Assembly (NCBI GenBank): GCA_947496145.1
Contig: CANMBS010000030.1
Span: 1-64,000 of the forward strand
DNA: 64,000 bases
Source: an uncultured Pseudovibrio sp.
Lineage (GTDB): Bacteria; Pseudomonadota; Alphaproteobacteria; Rhizobiales; Stappiaceae
Reading direction: 5' to 3'
The position numbers and the translations under genes are program-made. The notes below the pieces were generated by a model. It ran no database searches and was not told where the DNA came from. It saw nothing but the letters and a program-made list of their open reading frames with translations. How positions within the stretch are numbered: the stretch's first letter is position 1; every line of letters starts with the position of its first letter. Below are positions 28,952-37,119 of the stretch, piece after piece.

Positions 28952-30683
28952 TGGAAGCTACCTCCTGAGGTGTGCGAAGCGGCTTGATGGCCTGCTTCAT
29001 GATTTTTTCTTTAGGACCAAGCCGGGTCACTTCCCCTTCCTTCATCACCAGTATCTGGTCAACGGCGGAAGTTGCTGAAGGCCGGTGCGCAACGACGATC
29101 ACGATGGACCCCAATTCACGCATTTCATGGATCGCGGTGGTCAGAGCTGCTTCCCCTTCTGCATCCAGATTGGAGTTTGGCTCATCCAGAACGATCAGGA
29201 AGGGATTGCCATAAAGAGCACGGGCCAGAGCGATCCGCTGGCGCTGCCCGCCAGACAGTCCGCCGCCATTGGCGCCGATCATGGTGTTATAGCCCTCTGG
29301 CAAGCTCACGATCAGGTCATGCACATTGGCTCTGCAGGCGGCCTCAATCAGCTGCTCCGTGTTTTCAGCGGGTTTAAACCGCTGAATGTTTTCAGCAATT
29401 GTGCCATCGAAGAGCTGAATGTCCTGTGGCAGGTAACCGATAAAATCACCACGGCTGGACAAGTCCCATTGCGCCAGTTCAGCGCCGTCAAAGCGGATAT
29501 GACCTTTGAGCGGAGACGTAATCCCGACCATGGCACGGGTCAGGGTCGACTTACCTGAGCCTGAGTGACCTAAAATTCCAAGGCCGTCGCCAGCTTTTAA
29601 CGTGAATGAAACGCCTTTTACAAAGGCCTCTTTTGAAGCAATCGGGCCGCAAGACACATTTTCCAGAGTAATCGATTGAGTTGGGTTTGGAATCGCAACA
29701 CGCTCGCTCTGACTGGCCTGCATGGCAAATGTTTCATTCAGCCGTGAGACACCCACACGTGCGCCAACAAAGCCACGCCAGTTCACAATCGCAGCTTCTA
29801 CCGGAGCAAGGGCGCGCGCTGTCATGATAGACGCGGCGATCATAACCCCTGCGGAGACTTCCTGTTGGATCACCAGCCATGCACCAAGGCCCAGAATGCC
29901 TGACTGTAACATGAAACGCAGCGTCTTGATCAGCGTTGTGAAAATATTGGCCCGGTCTGATGCAGTGCGCTGGCGCAGGAGAAAAGCGTAATTGCCCGCT
30001 TCCCAACGCTCACGCAGATTATCAATCATGCCCATCGCCTCAACGCTTTGCGCATTGCGACGGCAGCTTTCAACCAGATTGGTGCGCTTGTTTGCTTCAA
30101 TGGCTGTGTAGGTTGCCGGCAGGCGGGAAGACAGCTCATTGAGCGCGATCAATACACAAATCAGCAGGGCACCGACAAGAGCCGTAGTACCAAGAAGCGG
30201 GTGGAACAGAAAGACAATGCCGAGATAAAGCGGCATCCATGGCATATCAAAAATGGCGGAGGGACCTGCTCCTGACAGAAACTGGCGAATGGCGTCCAGA
30301 TCACTTATAGGCCGCGTGCGCTCTCCATCTTCTCCAAGAACCAGCGGAACACGAGTGGATGCTTCAAAGGCAAGGCCGGAAAGCTGCTCGTCGACATGTT
30401 GCCCAACCCGCAGCAACACTCTGTTACGCAGACCATCAAGCAAGCCATAAAAGGAGTAAAGAACGAAGACAAACAGGCTCAGCACAACAAGGGTTGGCAC
30501 AGAACTGCTGGACAGCACGCGGTCATAAACCTGCAACATAAACAAAGGACCGGTCAGCATCAGCAGGTTGATCAACATGCTGATCCCACCAATCCCCCAA
30601 AACGCCTTATAAAGTTTGCGAAAGGCGTTGGCGATGTAAGGTGCTTGTTCTTTTGCTTGCTTACCCAATGGTCCCTCCAGCAT
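28944..30683 (-). CDS. Type I secretion ABC permease/ATPase (PrtD-like)
   Basis: 579 aa, matching the PrtD length. Six-helix membrane domain (about 25-310), then an ATPase with Walker A GHSGSGKST, signature LSGGQRQR, Walker B FLIVLDEPN and the switch His in VVAHRP. There is no N-terminal C39 peptidase domain, so cargo is exported uncleaved by a C-terminal signal, not as a double-glycine leader peptide. ATG at 30683 is the annotated start; a TTG at 30668 with a GGAGGG site is a possible alternative. The only plausible cargo genes nearby are the two small genes just upstream. Confidence 0.94.
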   Translation of the reverse strand: MLEGPLGKQAKEQAPYIANAFRKLYKAFWGIGGISMLINLLMLTGPLFMLQVYDRVLSSSSVPTLVVLSLFVFVLYSFYGLLDGLRNRVLLRVGQHVDEQLSGLAFEASTRVPLVLGEDGERTRPISDLDAIRQFLSGAGPSAIFDMPWMPLYLGIVFLFHPLLGTTALVGALLICVLIALNELSSRLPATYTAIEANKRTNLVESCRRNAQSVEAMGMIDNLRERWEAGNYAFLLRQRTASDRANIFTTLIKTLRFMLQSGILGLGAWLVIQQEVSAGVMIAASIMTARALAPVEAAIVNWRGFVGARVGVSRLNETFAMQASQSERVAIPNPTQSITLENVSCGPIASKEAFVKGVSFTLKAGDGLGILGHSGSGKSTLTRAMVGITSPLKGHIRFDGAELAQWDLSSRGDFIGYLPQDIQLFDGTIAENIQRFKPAENTEQLIEAACRANVHDLIVSLPEGYNTMIGANGGGLSGGQRQRIALARALYGNPFLIVLDEPNSNLDAEGEAALTTAIHEMRELGSIVIVVAHRPSATSAVDQILVMKEGEVTRLGPKEKIMKQAIKPLRTPQEVASNG

Positions 30684-30842
30684 CCTGTTTTAAAGCAGTT
30701 TGTTGTTTTGGTTTTGTTTTTAAAACTGCTTCAGCCTTATTGTTATGTATCGTCATCAAGACGCCGGTTTTCACCTTCAGCCAGATACAGCAGGCCGGGT
30801 AGTTCAGGCGCCTTTCACGGGGCAGACGCCCAAACCAGTTCA

Positions 30843-31199
30843 TTACATCAGCATGTCATCGGAGCCGTAGTCGTGCGCTGCTTCCAGTGCCGGAGCACCT
30901 GCGCCAGCAACTTCTATCGCAGTGTCGGAAGGCTCATTCAGAGCCTGATAGACATCTACGGCACCTTCTACAAGCTCAAAAACAACTTTGATCGTGGCTG
31001 TCACCGGTGTTGATGTGATAACGCCAACAGCAATGTTGTAGGCAACATCAACCACAGTATCTGCGACTGCTTCAAACACACCAGCGATTTTCTTGCCCAG
31101 TTCAGGCTCTCCAAACGCCGCTGATACACCTTCAATAACTGCTGCTGCCACGTCCACAACAGCCTTTGCAATTGCTTTAAACGGATTCCACCAGCCCAT
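30843..31199 (-). CDS. Small putative type I secretion substrate 2
   Basis: 118 aa, rich in Ala and Val, no Cys, no signal peptide, no RTX repeats. Begins MGWWNPFKAIA (aromatic head) and continues as amphipathic or hydrophobic helices with PELGKKIAGVFEAVA in the middle. It ends in EAAHDYGSDDMLM: acidic residues followed by a few hydrophobic ones, the form of C-terminal signals used by PrtD-type exporters. It is a paralogue of the next gene, with head, middle and tail nearly unchanged and the rest diverged. GAAAGGGAT precedes the ATG. I recognise no family. A secreted membrane-active peptide or bacteriocin is one possibility, but this is inference. Confidence 0.8.
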   Translation of the reverse strand: MGWWNPFKAIAKAVVDVAAAVIEGVSAAFGEPELGKKIAGVFEAVADTVVDVAYNIAVGVITSTPVTATIKVVFELVEGAVDVYQALNEPSDTAIEVAGAGAPALEAAHDYGSDDMLM

Positions 31200-31232
31200 G
31201 CCTTATCCCTTTCAGACAGAGTTAACCGTTTT

Positions 31233-31268
31233 GGAAGGGCGTCTGGCTCAAGAACCAGACGCCCTTCC
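31233..31268 (-). terminator. Strong hairpin between the two substrate genes
   Basis: GGAAGGGCGTCTGG and CCAGACGCCCTTCC form a perfect 14-bp stem with an 8-nt loop, 7 bp past the stop of the first substrate gene. No U-tract follows on the minus strand, so it may stabilise the upstream message or act as an attenuator rather than a full stop. Confidence 0.7.
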
Positions 31269-31274
31269 AGTTAC

Positions 31275-31628
31275 TTACATCAGCATGTCATCAGAACCGT
31301 AGTCGTGAGCTGCTTCTGCTGCCGGAGCTTCAAGAGCGGCCACTTCGGTCGTGGTTTCAGTGCCATTTAATGCCTTAACGATGTCAGAAACACCTTCGGC
31401 GATGTCAGTCACAACGTTTACAACAGCTTCCACTGGTTTGGACGTTGCGACACCGACGGCTATATCAACCACAACGTCGACAACTGTTTCTGCAACAGCT
31501 TCAAACACGCCAGCGATTTTCTTGCCCAGCTCAGGCTGACCAAGTGCTGTTGCTACGCCTTCAATAACGCTGCTTACTGCGTTGACGACAACATTTGCGA
31601 TTGCTTTAAACGGATTCCACCAGCCCAT
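31275..31628 (-). CDS. Small putative type I secretion substrate 1
   Basis: 117 aa paralogue of the 30843-31199 product and first gene of the secretion operon. Same start (MGWWNPFKAIA), same central PELGKKIAGVFEAVA and an identical 13-residue tail EAAHDYGSDDMLM. Between these, valine/alanine-rich helices differ (for example VVVDIAVGVATSKPVEAVV). Lacks Cys, signal peptide, double-Gly leader and glycine-rich calcium repeats. The ribosome-binding region (GTCTGAAAGGGATAA) is shared with the second copy, so the duplication included the leader. The identical tail fits a shared export signal recognised by the downstream ABC protein. Function unknown. Confidence 0.8.
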   Translation of the reverse strand: MGWWNPFKAIANVVVNAVSSVIEGVATALGQPELGKKIAGVFEAVAETVVDVVVDIAVGVATSKPVEAVVNVVTDIAEGVSDIVKALNGTETTTEVAALEAPAAEAAHDYGSDDMLM

Positions 31629-31810
31629 GTCTTTATCCCTTTCAGACAGAGTTTAGATGAGTTCAACTGTTCCCGGGACCTCTCCCAGGTTTCAGCTGGC
31701 TAGATTGTTGATGTGATACCGCTGGCAGGATGCATATTGTAACCAGCACGCGAATGCAGTTTACAAGGCCACCTGTCCTTAATGTCGGTGTGATTATCGG
31801 CGAAGTACGG

Positions 31811-31824
31811 TCGAGTAAACTCGA
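31811..31824. promoter_or_regulatory. Palindrome TCGAGT-AA-ACTCGA
   Basis: Six-bp perfect arms around AA, about 185 bp upstream of the first substrate gene. Candidate operator; regulator unknown. Confidence 0.35.
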
Positions 31825-31901
31825 ATACTGCTGATGCCGCATTCAGAATGCAGGTCTACACTACGAAGATAAGTCATAGCCTAATCTCCCAGCTCCGCTA
31901 A

Positions 31902-31918
31902 ATACCCTTAAAGGGTAT
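31902..31918. promoter_or_regulatory. Palindrome ATACCCTT-A-AAGGGTAT
   Basis: A 17-bp perfect palindrome with 8-bp arms, about 275 bp upstream of the first substrate gene. Its form fits a dimeric regulator site. Confidence 0.45.
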
Positions 31919-32304
31919 GCCTCATAGCGATAAACGCCTCTCACAACGTTTAATGCCACACAACAAGCTTCAATTGCTGAAGCAAAAATCAGACTACTTT
32001 ACATCACATGCAAAAATATACATCCACTGCCTTGATGGAGTGTTATGCAGTTTTAAACTCACCTGCAATGTCCCTCCTTAAGAAGAGTAGATCTGATTTG
32101 ATGTAATATTTCTCTCTCAAATAAGGCGGAAATGTGGCGTAATTATTTTGCTCTTCAAAACGAAGAGAAAGGTTATCCAAACGTTTAACATGATTTCAAC
32201 CTAGAGTAATACTGGTTTTATAGATATATATCAAGTTAATTTTATATGACTTAAATTTTATCGATTATGATAGTTTTGATATGCATATGTTTTTCGGACT
32301 AATG

Positions 32305-32320
32305 TGTGATGCACATCACA
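32305..32320. promoter_or_regulatory. CRP-type site TGTGA-N6-TCACA
   Basis: Both half-sites match the CRP/cAMP consensus exactly (TGTGATGCACATCACA). It lies 355 bp before proC and 680 bp before the secretion operon, in the most AT-rich part of the gap. Confidence 0.5.
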
Positions 32321-32324
32321 AAAA

Positions 32325-32334
32325 TTGACGTCAA
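32325..32334. promoter_or_regulatory. Palindrome TTGACGTCAA
   Basis: Perfect 10-bp palindrome only 4 bp from the CRP-type site. May be part of a composite operator, or chance. Confidence 0.25.
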
Positions 32335-32674
32335 GTAAAAAATATTTTTGGCTCTGCCCAATTTCTGGTGAATTTCGCTTAATTTCTTAGCTTTCAGCCA
32401 CCTGTTCGCCACATATGTAACCACCCAACCAGCGGGGAGCTATCAATAACTTACGATCTGCGACCACTTCTAACTCAACGTGTAACAGTTGTGCGCAGGC
32501 GCTTCTGTCAGATTCCTGATGTGACAGGCGGGGAGTTGTTGACCACCAGCTGATCAGCAACGCAAGCTGTCTTTTTCAACTCAACACCCTGTTTCATTTC
32601 CACTCGGTTGCGCGTAAGTTTCATTCAAATCAGACCTTCAGATATTAAAATGCAACACCTACGGAATTTAAGAG

Positions 32675-33505
32675 ATGTCAAAGCCAAGTCAGATTGAAGC
32701 AATAAACACTCATGGCCTTGTCCTGCTTGGCTGCGGCAAGATGGGGTCAGCTATGCTGAAGGGCTGGCTGGAAGCTGGCGTGCAACCATCCAGCACCACT
32801 GTCATTGATCCTTTTCCCTCTGACTGGCTCAAAGCATTGGAAGCTGACGGACTTAACTTAAACAAGCCGCTTCCTGAGAACGCCGCTGTCTGTATTCTGG
32901 CCGTTAAGCCACAAATGATGGGTGATGCAGCCCCGCAGGTTGTTGCTTTGGGGGGCGGAGGCACTGTTTTCATTTCAGTTGCAGCCGGAACCACTTTAAA
33001 CACGCTGCTTGCTCTGGTGGGAGAGGGAAGCCCGATCGTGCGCGCCATGCCGAACACACCCGCAGCCATTGGTCGCGGAATTACCGCCCTTGTGCCGAAT
33101 GAACAGTGCTCTGAGAGCAACCTTGATATGGCGCAGGAGCTTCTGACGGCGGTAGGACAAACCGTTATTCTCGATAATGAAAGTCAGATGGATGCAGTAA
33201 CTGCCGTTTCCGGCTCAGGTCCGGCCTATGTGTTCCATCTGATTGAGTGTCTGGCAAAAGCAGGCGCGGAGCAGGGATTGCCGGAAGAGCTGGCAATGCA
33301 ACTGGCTAAAGCCACTGTTGGCGGGGCGGGCCAGCTGGCAGAAGATGCCGATGACAGCCCAAGTCAGTTGCGCATCAATGTCACCTCACCCAATGGCACT
33401 ACGGCTGCTGCCCTTAACGTGCTGATGAACGAGGAAAACGGTATGCCATCGCTTCTTTCCCGTGCGGTCGCAGCAGCGAAAACCCGCAGTGAAGAACTTG
33501 CCTGA
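32675..33505 (+). CDS. proC: Pyrroline-5-carboxylate reductase
   Basis: 276 aa, last step of proline biosynthesis (P5C to proline with NADPH), cytoplasmic. Dinucleotide-binding LGCGKMGSAMLKGW starts near residue 18. The helical dimer domain carries AVSGSGPAYVF and the C-terminal DxxPSQLRxxVTSPxGTT signature (DDSPSQLRINVTSPNGTT). Normal family length. Confidence 0.95.
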   Translation: MSKPSQIEAINTHGLVLLGCGKMGSAMLKGWLEAGVQPSSTTVIDPFPSDWLKALEADGLNLNKPLPENAAVCILAVKPQMMGDAAPQVVALGGGGTVFISVAAGTTLNTLLALVGEGSPIVRAMPNTPAAIGRGITALVPNEQCSESNLDMAQELLTAVGQTVILDNESQMDAVTAVSGSGPAYVFHLIECLAKAGAEQGLPEELAMQLAKATVGGAGQLAEDADDSPSQLRINVTSPNGTTAAALNVLMNEENGMPSLLSRAVAAAKTRSEELA

Positions 33506-33548
33506 CGTGTTCAGAAAAACAATCTCATATTAAAAACATAACGTGCAG

Positions 33549-33573
33549 TCCTGCGGCCTTTATGACCGCAGGA
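33549..33573 (+). terminator. Hairpin after proC
   Basis: TCCTGCGG (33549-33556) pairs with CCGCAGGA (33566-33573) around a 9-nt loop, 43 bp after the stop. The downstream sequence is mildly T-rich. Confidence 0.5.
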
Positions 33574-33729
33574 TCTGCCTTTGTCCTCCTCCACCACTCA
33601 GGGGTTAAGCGACCCTCCGCAATAGCGCGTACTGGCGAAACACCATTATCAGCACTTAAGTTTCAGCCCGGCGATACGTCTTTTGATGAGCGTCATCGCC
33701 CATGAAAAGCAACCAGCTGGGAGGCCCCT

Positions 33730-34629
33730 TTGTCACTGAACCCTAAAGGAATTTACCCTATCCTCTACGCATTCTTTAATGAGGATGGTTCGCTCAATCG
33801 CCCGAATTTCCAACGGCAGATCGAGGCTTGTCTGGCTGCTGGCGCTCATGGAATTGCCATTCTGGGTCTGGTGACCGAAGTTGGCTCTCTTACTTCAGAG
33901 GAACGCAAAACGCTCATAGACTGGACCGTGGAAGCAGTCTGCGGACATGTTCCTGTTGCGGTGACCATTGCAGGTGCAAGTGTTGAAGCCCAGATCGAAC
34001 AGGCGCTCTATGCTCAGGATGCCGGAGCAAGCTGGATGGTCTTTCAGCCACCCTTTGGGCAAACGCCTGCCTCTGAAGAACTTCTCGAGTTCTTCTCAAA
34101 AGTGATGCAGGAGGTGAGTATTCCTGTCGGCATTCAAAATGCGCCGGAATACATTGGTTGCGGCCTTCAAACACCTCATATGATTGAACTGGCACGTCGC
34201 CACCCAAACTTCACAGTGATGAAAGGTGAGGGGCCGGTCATCATCGTAAAGCCATATGTGGAAGGGTTAAAGGGGCAGGTGTCCGTCTTCAATGGACGCG
34301 GTGGTGTTGAGCTCTATGACAATCTGAAAGCAGGCTGTGCCGGGCTGGTTCCCGCTCCCGATTGTGCAGACGTTCAGATCAGACTTTACAATGCTTTTAT
34401 GGCTGGCGAATTTGAGGCGGCACAGGCCTGCTACCACGCCTTACTGCCATACGCGGTTTACTCCGTCCAAAACATCGCGACCGCAGTTTATTATGGCAAG
34501 CGTATGTTTGCTGAGCGACTGGGGCTGGAGGACGCAACACGTTGCCGCGCTTATGATCTTCACGAAGACCCGTTCTTCATGGAAGCCGGGCGAACATGGG
34601 CGAAGCATTTTGGTGCCTATGGAAGCTGA
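33730..34629 (+). CDS. DapA-family (class I aldolase) lyase, not a typical DHDPS
   Basis: 299 aa TIM-barrel of the dihydrodipicolinate synthase/N-acetylneuraminate lyase superfamily. The Schiff-base lysine is present (Lys165 in TVMKGEG). The usual catalytic Tyr in the YNVP motif is replaced: here the sequence is IQNAP with Gln136 at that position. True lysine-pathway DapA is therefore unlikely; a 2-keto-3-deoxy sugar-acid aldolase or dehydratase variant is more plausible. Starts with TTG at 33730 after GGGAGG. It sits alone, followed by a strong terminator, 470 bp ahead of the sugar-acid catabolic operon, to which it may belong functionally. Confidence 0.82.
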   Translation: MSLNPKGIYPILYAFFNEDGSLNRPNFQRQIEACLAAGAHGIAILGLVTEVGSLTSEERKTLIDWTVEAVCGHVPVAVTIAGASVEAQIEQALYAQDAGASWMVFQPPFGQTPASEELLEFFSKVMQEVSIPVGIQNAPEYIGCGLQTPHMIELARRHPNFTVMKGEGPVIIVKPYVEGLKGQVSVFNGRGGVELYDNLKAGCAGLVPAPDCADVQIRLYNAFMAGEFEAAQACYHALLPYAVYSVQNIATAVYYGKRMFAERLGLEDATRCRAYDLHEDPFFMEAGRTWAKHFGAYGS

Positions 34630-34654
34630 CAGCCCGGCTTTTGACAGGATAAAA

Positions 34655-34690
34655 GGACCCGCAACTGAACTTGATTGCGGGTCCCTTTTA
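34655..34690 (+). terminator. Rho-independent terminator after the DapA-family gene
   Basis: GGACCCGCAA (34655-34664) and TTGCGGGTCC (34675-34684), a perfect 10-bp stem with a 10-nt loop, followed by CTTTTATATTT. Confidence 0.9.
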
Positions 34691-35101
34691 TATTTCCCCA
34701 GGTCTGTATGTCTTTTTCGTATGTCAGACCTGATAGGTGAAAGTTATAATTTATCGATAAGAATGCCTGCCCAAGCTGTACAAAACCGTTAGTTTTTCAA
34801 GCAAAGTTCCAGCCAGCAAGCATAGCTGTAGGACAGCTCCCTCTAATATCTCAGAGGCTCCTGTGAAATACCTCAGCGGATCATGTGTGCACTCAGCAAA
34901 CATTCAGTCAGATCCAAATTCACAACCTGTCAAACACATGAAATAACGATTGAGTTCTTAAATTATCACCTTAACATTTCTCAAGGTAAGTAAATTCTAA
35001 TCTTATACTTCACTTAAAATACGTATTGAATACTATATACGGTGAAATTTACTTCAAATAACTTCCTTAGCACTTGGCGAACGAAGCTCGGGAAGATCCT
35101 A
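34691..35101. other. AT-rich promoter region of the GntR gene
   Basis: About 410 bp without a gene. It contains a perfect palindrome AATACGTATT at 35018-35027, about 75 bp before the GntR start, a possible autoregulatory operator. Confidence 0.35.
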
Positions 35102-35890
35102 ATGCGGCAAGAAACATCACAAGATCTGCGCAATCGAATTACTGAAGAGCTTGCAAAGCGCTTGTTCAGCGGTGTCGTATGTCCGGATGATTTTCTGCCT
35201 AAAGAAACTAAGCTTTCGACAGAATTTGGCGTAAGCCGTTCAACCATACGCAGTGCACTGGAAACACTCAGCTCTCTGGGTGTAATCAAGCGTATTTCAG
35301 GTTTGGGAACCCGGGTTGAAGCTTATAGCAACTGGAATATTCTCTCACCTCAGGTTTCCGGTTGGATTGCACAATATGCCAATGATAGCCTGCCGTTCAC
35401 GCGAGAAATCTTTATTTTTCGTGCAGCAACTGAGCCTTACATGGCAACAGAAGCTGCGCGGCATGCAAATGCCCATGATCTCCTGCTGATTGAAAATGCA
35501 TGGAAGGGTATGTTCGAAGCCTCCAAGTCGAAAGACATGACATGGCGCGGCAAGCATTTTCAGCAGTATGACAGCGAGTTTCATGAGGCGGTTTACGGCG
35601 CTTCGCACAACCTTGTCTGGATTCAGGTTGCCCGCAGCATACGGCCCGCAGTGATCTACCTGATCAAGAAAACAACCGAAAATACAGATGAGTTGACCGA
35701 CAGCCTTGAAAGACACCGCCAGCTCATGGAGGCCATTCGTCTGCGGCAGGTGGATAAAGCACGCGAAGCTGCACTTAGCATCATAGAGCGCACCGGCTTT
35801 GATCTGAAACTGCCTGAATTCGGGGCCTATAACGAAACCGAAATTGCGAATGCTCTTTCCATCCTGGGAAACGGAATGAGAGCAGCGTGA
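35102..35890 (+). CDS. GntR-family (FadR/FCD) regulator
   Basis: 262 aa. N-terminal winged helix (LPKETKLSTEFGVSRSTIR, then LETLSSLGVIKRISGLGTRV) and a C-terminal all-helical FCD ligand domain (EPYMATEAARHANAHDLL, HEAVYGASHN, RHRQLMEAIRLRQ). Family members repress sugar-acid catabolism until the acid or its keto-deoxy product binds. It directly precedes the TRAP/dehydratase operon on the same strand, so it is the likely local regulator. ATG at 35102 follows GGGAAG; the frame is open upstream to a GTG at 35042. Confidence 0.92.
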   Translation: MRQETSQDLRNRITEELAKRLFSGVVCPDDFLPKETKLSTEFGVSRSTIRSALETLSSLGVIKRISGLGTRVEAYSNWNILSPQVSGWIAQYANDSLPFTREIFIFRAATEPYMATEAARHANAHDLLLIENAWKGMFEASKSKDMTWRGKHFQQYDSEFHEAVYGASHNLVWIQVARSIRPAVIYLIKKTTENTDELTDSLERHRQLMEAIRLRQVDKAREAALSIIERTGFDLKLPEFGAYNETEIANALSILGNGMRAA

Positions 35891-35942
35891 GCGCTGGTTT
35901 TGCCGAACCGATAGAACCGACCTAACAATCGTGGAGGATTAC

Positions 35943-36965
35943 ATGTTAGGAAAAACAATCAAGTCACTGGCACTTGGTGCAGTAGCTGGCCTGGTAATGG
36001 GGGGGACAGCACTGGCTGCAGAATACGAGTGGACTTTCCAGGCCTCTGAATCTGCTGGCGAACCACAGTTCGTTCTGAAACAGGAATGGGCTAAGAAAGT
36101 TGAAGTGATGACACAGGGCCGTGTGAAGGTTGATTTCCTTCCAACCGGCGCAGTGGTACCTCACAACCAGACACTTGACGCAGTTGGCGCTGGCATCCTT
36201 CAGGGTAAATCTGACGATCCATCCTACAATGCTGGTAAGGACCCTGCATTTGCTATGATGGGTAACCTTGTTGGCGCTTGGGGCGATCCTATGGAATTCC
36301 TTGAGTGGATGAAGTATGGCGGCGGTGAAGACCTCTACAACAAACTGGTTGAGCCTTACAACGTACACCTGATTGGTACTCTGGTAACCGGTCTGGAATC
36401 CTTCCCGTCTTCCAAGCCAATCCGCACTGTTGATGACCTTAAAGGCCTGAAACTGCGCGCACCAGAAGGCATGGTCTACGAGATCTTCTCAAAAGCAGGT
36501 GCAGCACCTGTGAACCTGCCGGGTTCTGACGTGTACACTGCTCTTGAAAAGAACGTGATCGACGCAGCGGATTACACCGTTCTGGCAACCAACAACGACA
36601 TGGGCCTGCACAAGTTCGCAAGCTACCCAAGTTATCCAGGTTTCCACTCCCTGCCGATGCTTGACTTCTCCATCAACAAAGACCTGTGGGACAGCCTGCC
36701 AGCAGATATCAAAGAAATCCTTGAAACTTCTGTTGACCAACTTGCCTACGATATGGCGCTGACACTGAAACAGCGCGACATCAAGGCAGCTGCGGAAATT
36801 CGCAAGAACCCAGACATTGAGCTGGTGGACATGGCGCCGGAAGAGCGTGCGAAGTTCCGCAACATCGCAAAGGAAGAATGGAAAATCTGGGCAGAAAAGT
36901 CCGAGCTTTGCGGTGAAATCTACAAGAGCGCAACAGAATTCCTGAGCGTTCGCGGCCTGATGTAA
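35943..36965 (+). CDS. dctP: TRAP substrate-binding protein DctP (sugar-acid operon)
   Basis: 340 aa with a signal peptide ending near residue 26 (ALAAEYEW). DctP body with LRAPEGMVYEIFSKAGAAPVNLPGSD. A strong GGAGG site precedes ATG at 35943. First transporter gene of the operon; from the downstream enzymes it most likely binds an aldonate or uronate-derived acid (inference). Confidence 0.94.
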   Translation: MLGKTIKSLALGAVAGLVMGGTALAAEYEWTFQASESAGEPQFVLKQEWAKKVEVMTQGRVKVDFLPTGAVVPHNQTLDAVGAGILQGKSDDPSYNAGKDPAFAMMGNLVGAWGDPMEFLEWMKYGGGEDLYNKLVEPYNVHLIGTLVTGLESFPSSKPIRTVDDLKGLKLRAPEGMVYEIFSKAGAAPVNLPGSDVYTALEKNVIDAADYTVLATNNDMGLHKFASYPSYPGFHSLPMLDFSINKDLWDSLPADIKEILETSVDQLAYDMALTLKQRDIKAAAEIRKNPDIELVDMAPEERAKFRNIAKEEWKIWAEKSELCGEIYKSATEFLSVRGLM

Positions 36966-36985
36966 TCAGTCCTATCTTACAAAAT

Positions 36986-37014
36986 GGAGCGTGGCATGGT
37001 CCATGCCGCGCTCC
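36986..37014 (+). terminator. Intercistronic hairpin after dctP
   Basis: GGAGCGTGGCATGG and CCATGCCGCGCTCC are complementary along 14 positions with one G-U pair. It lies 20 bp after dctP with no T-run, so it probably protects the dctP message or attenuates read-through into dctQM. Confidence 0.6.
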
Positions 37015-37119
37015 CCGGTTTACGATCCCCAGTTCTTCACTCACAGGCAATCCTGATGTTCTGCAACAGCAGAACAAACGCTACAGCTTTGCCTGATGGA
37101 ACTCAGAAAGGCGATTGCT

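Larger units (their letters stand above)
31629..32674. other. Long AT-rich intergenic region upstream of the secretion operon
   Basis: About 1 kb with no convincing gene on either strand. It separates the divergent secretion operon (minus) and proC (plus), and carries four separate palindromes listed individually. It is markedly more AT-rich around 32100-32350 than neighbouring DNA. A small RNA or an unannotated short peptide could lie here, but I cannot point to one. Confidence 0.6.

Noticed and set aside
28944-30683. Microcin-type exporter with leader peptidase
   Set aside because: The ABC protein begins directly with the membrane domain and has no C39 cysteine-protease motif, and the small proteins have no double-Gly leader.
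30661-30843. 60-codon minus-strand frame starting in the stop of substrate gene 2 (TAATG) and overlapping the ABC gene
   Set aside because: The overlap hints at coupling, but there is no ribosome binding site of its own, the composition is mixed, and its end runs into the ABC start. More likely the spacer, which includes an AAGCAGTTT/AAACTGCTT inverted repeat at 30693-30731.
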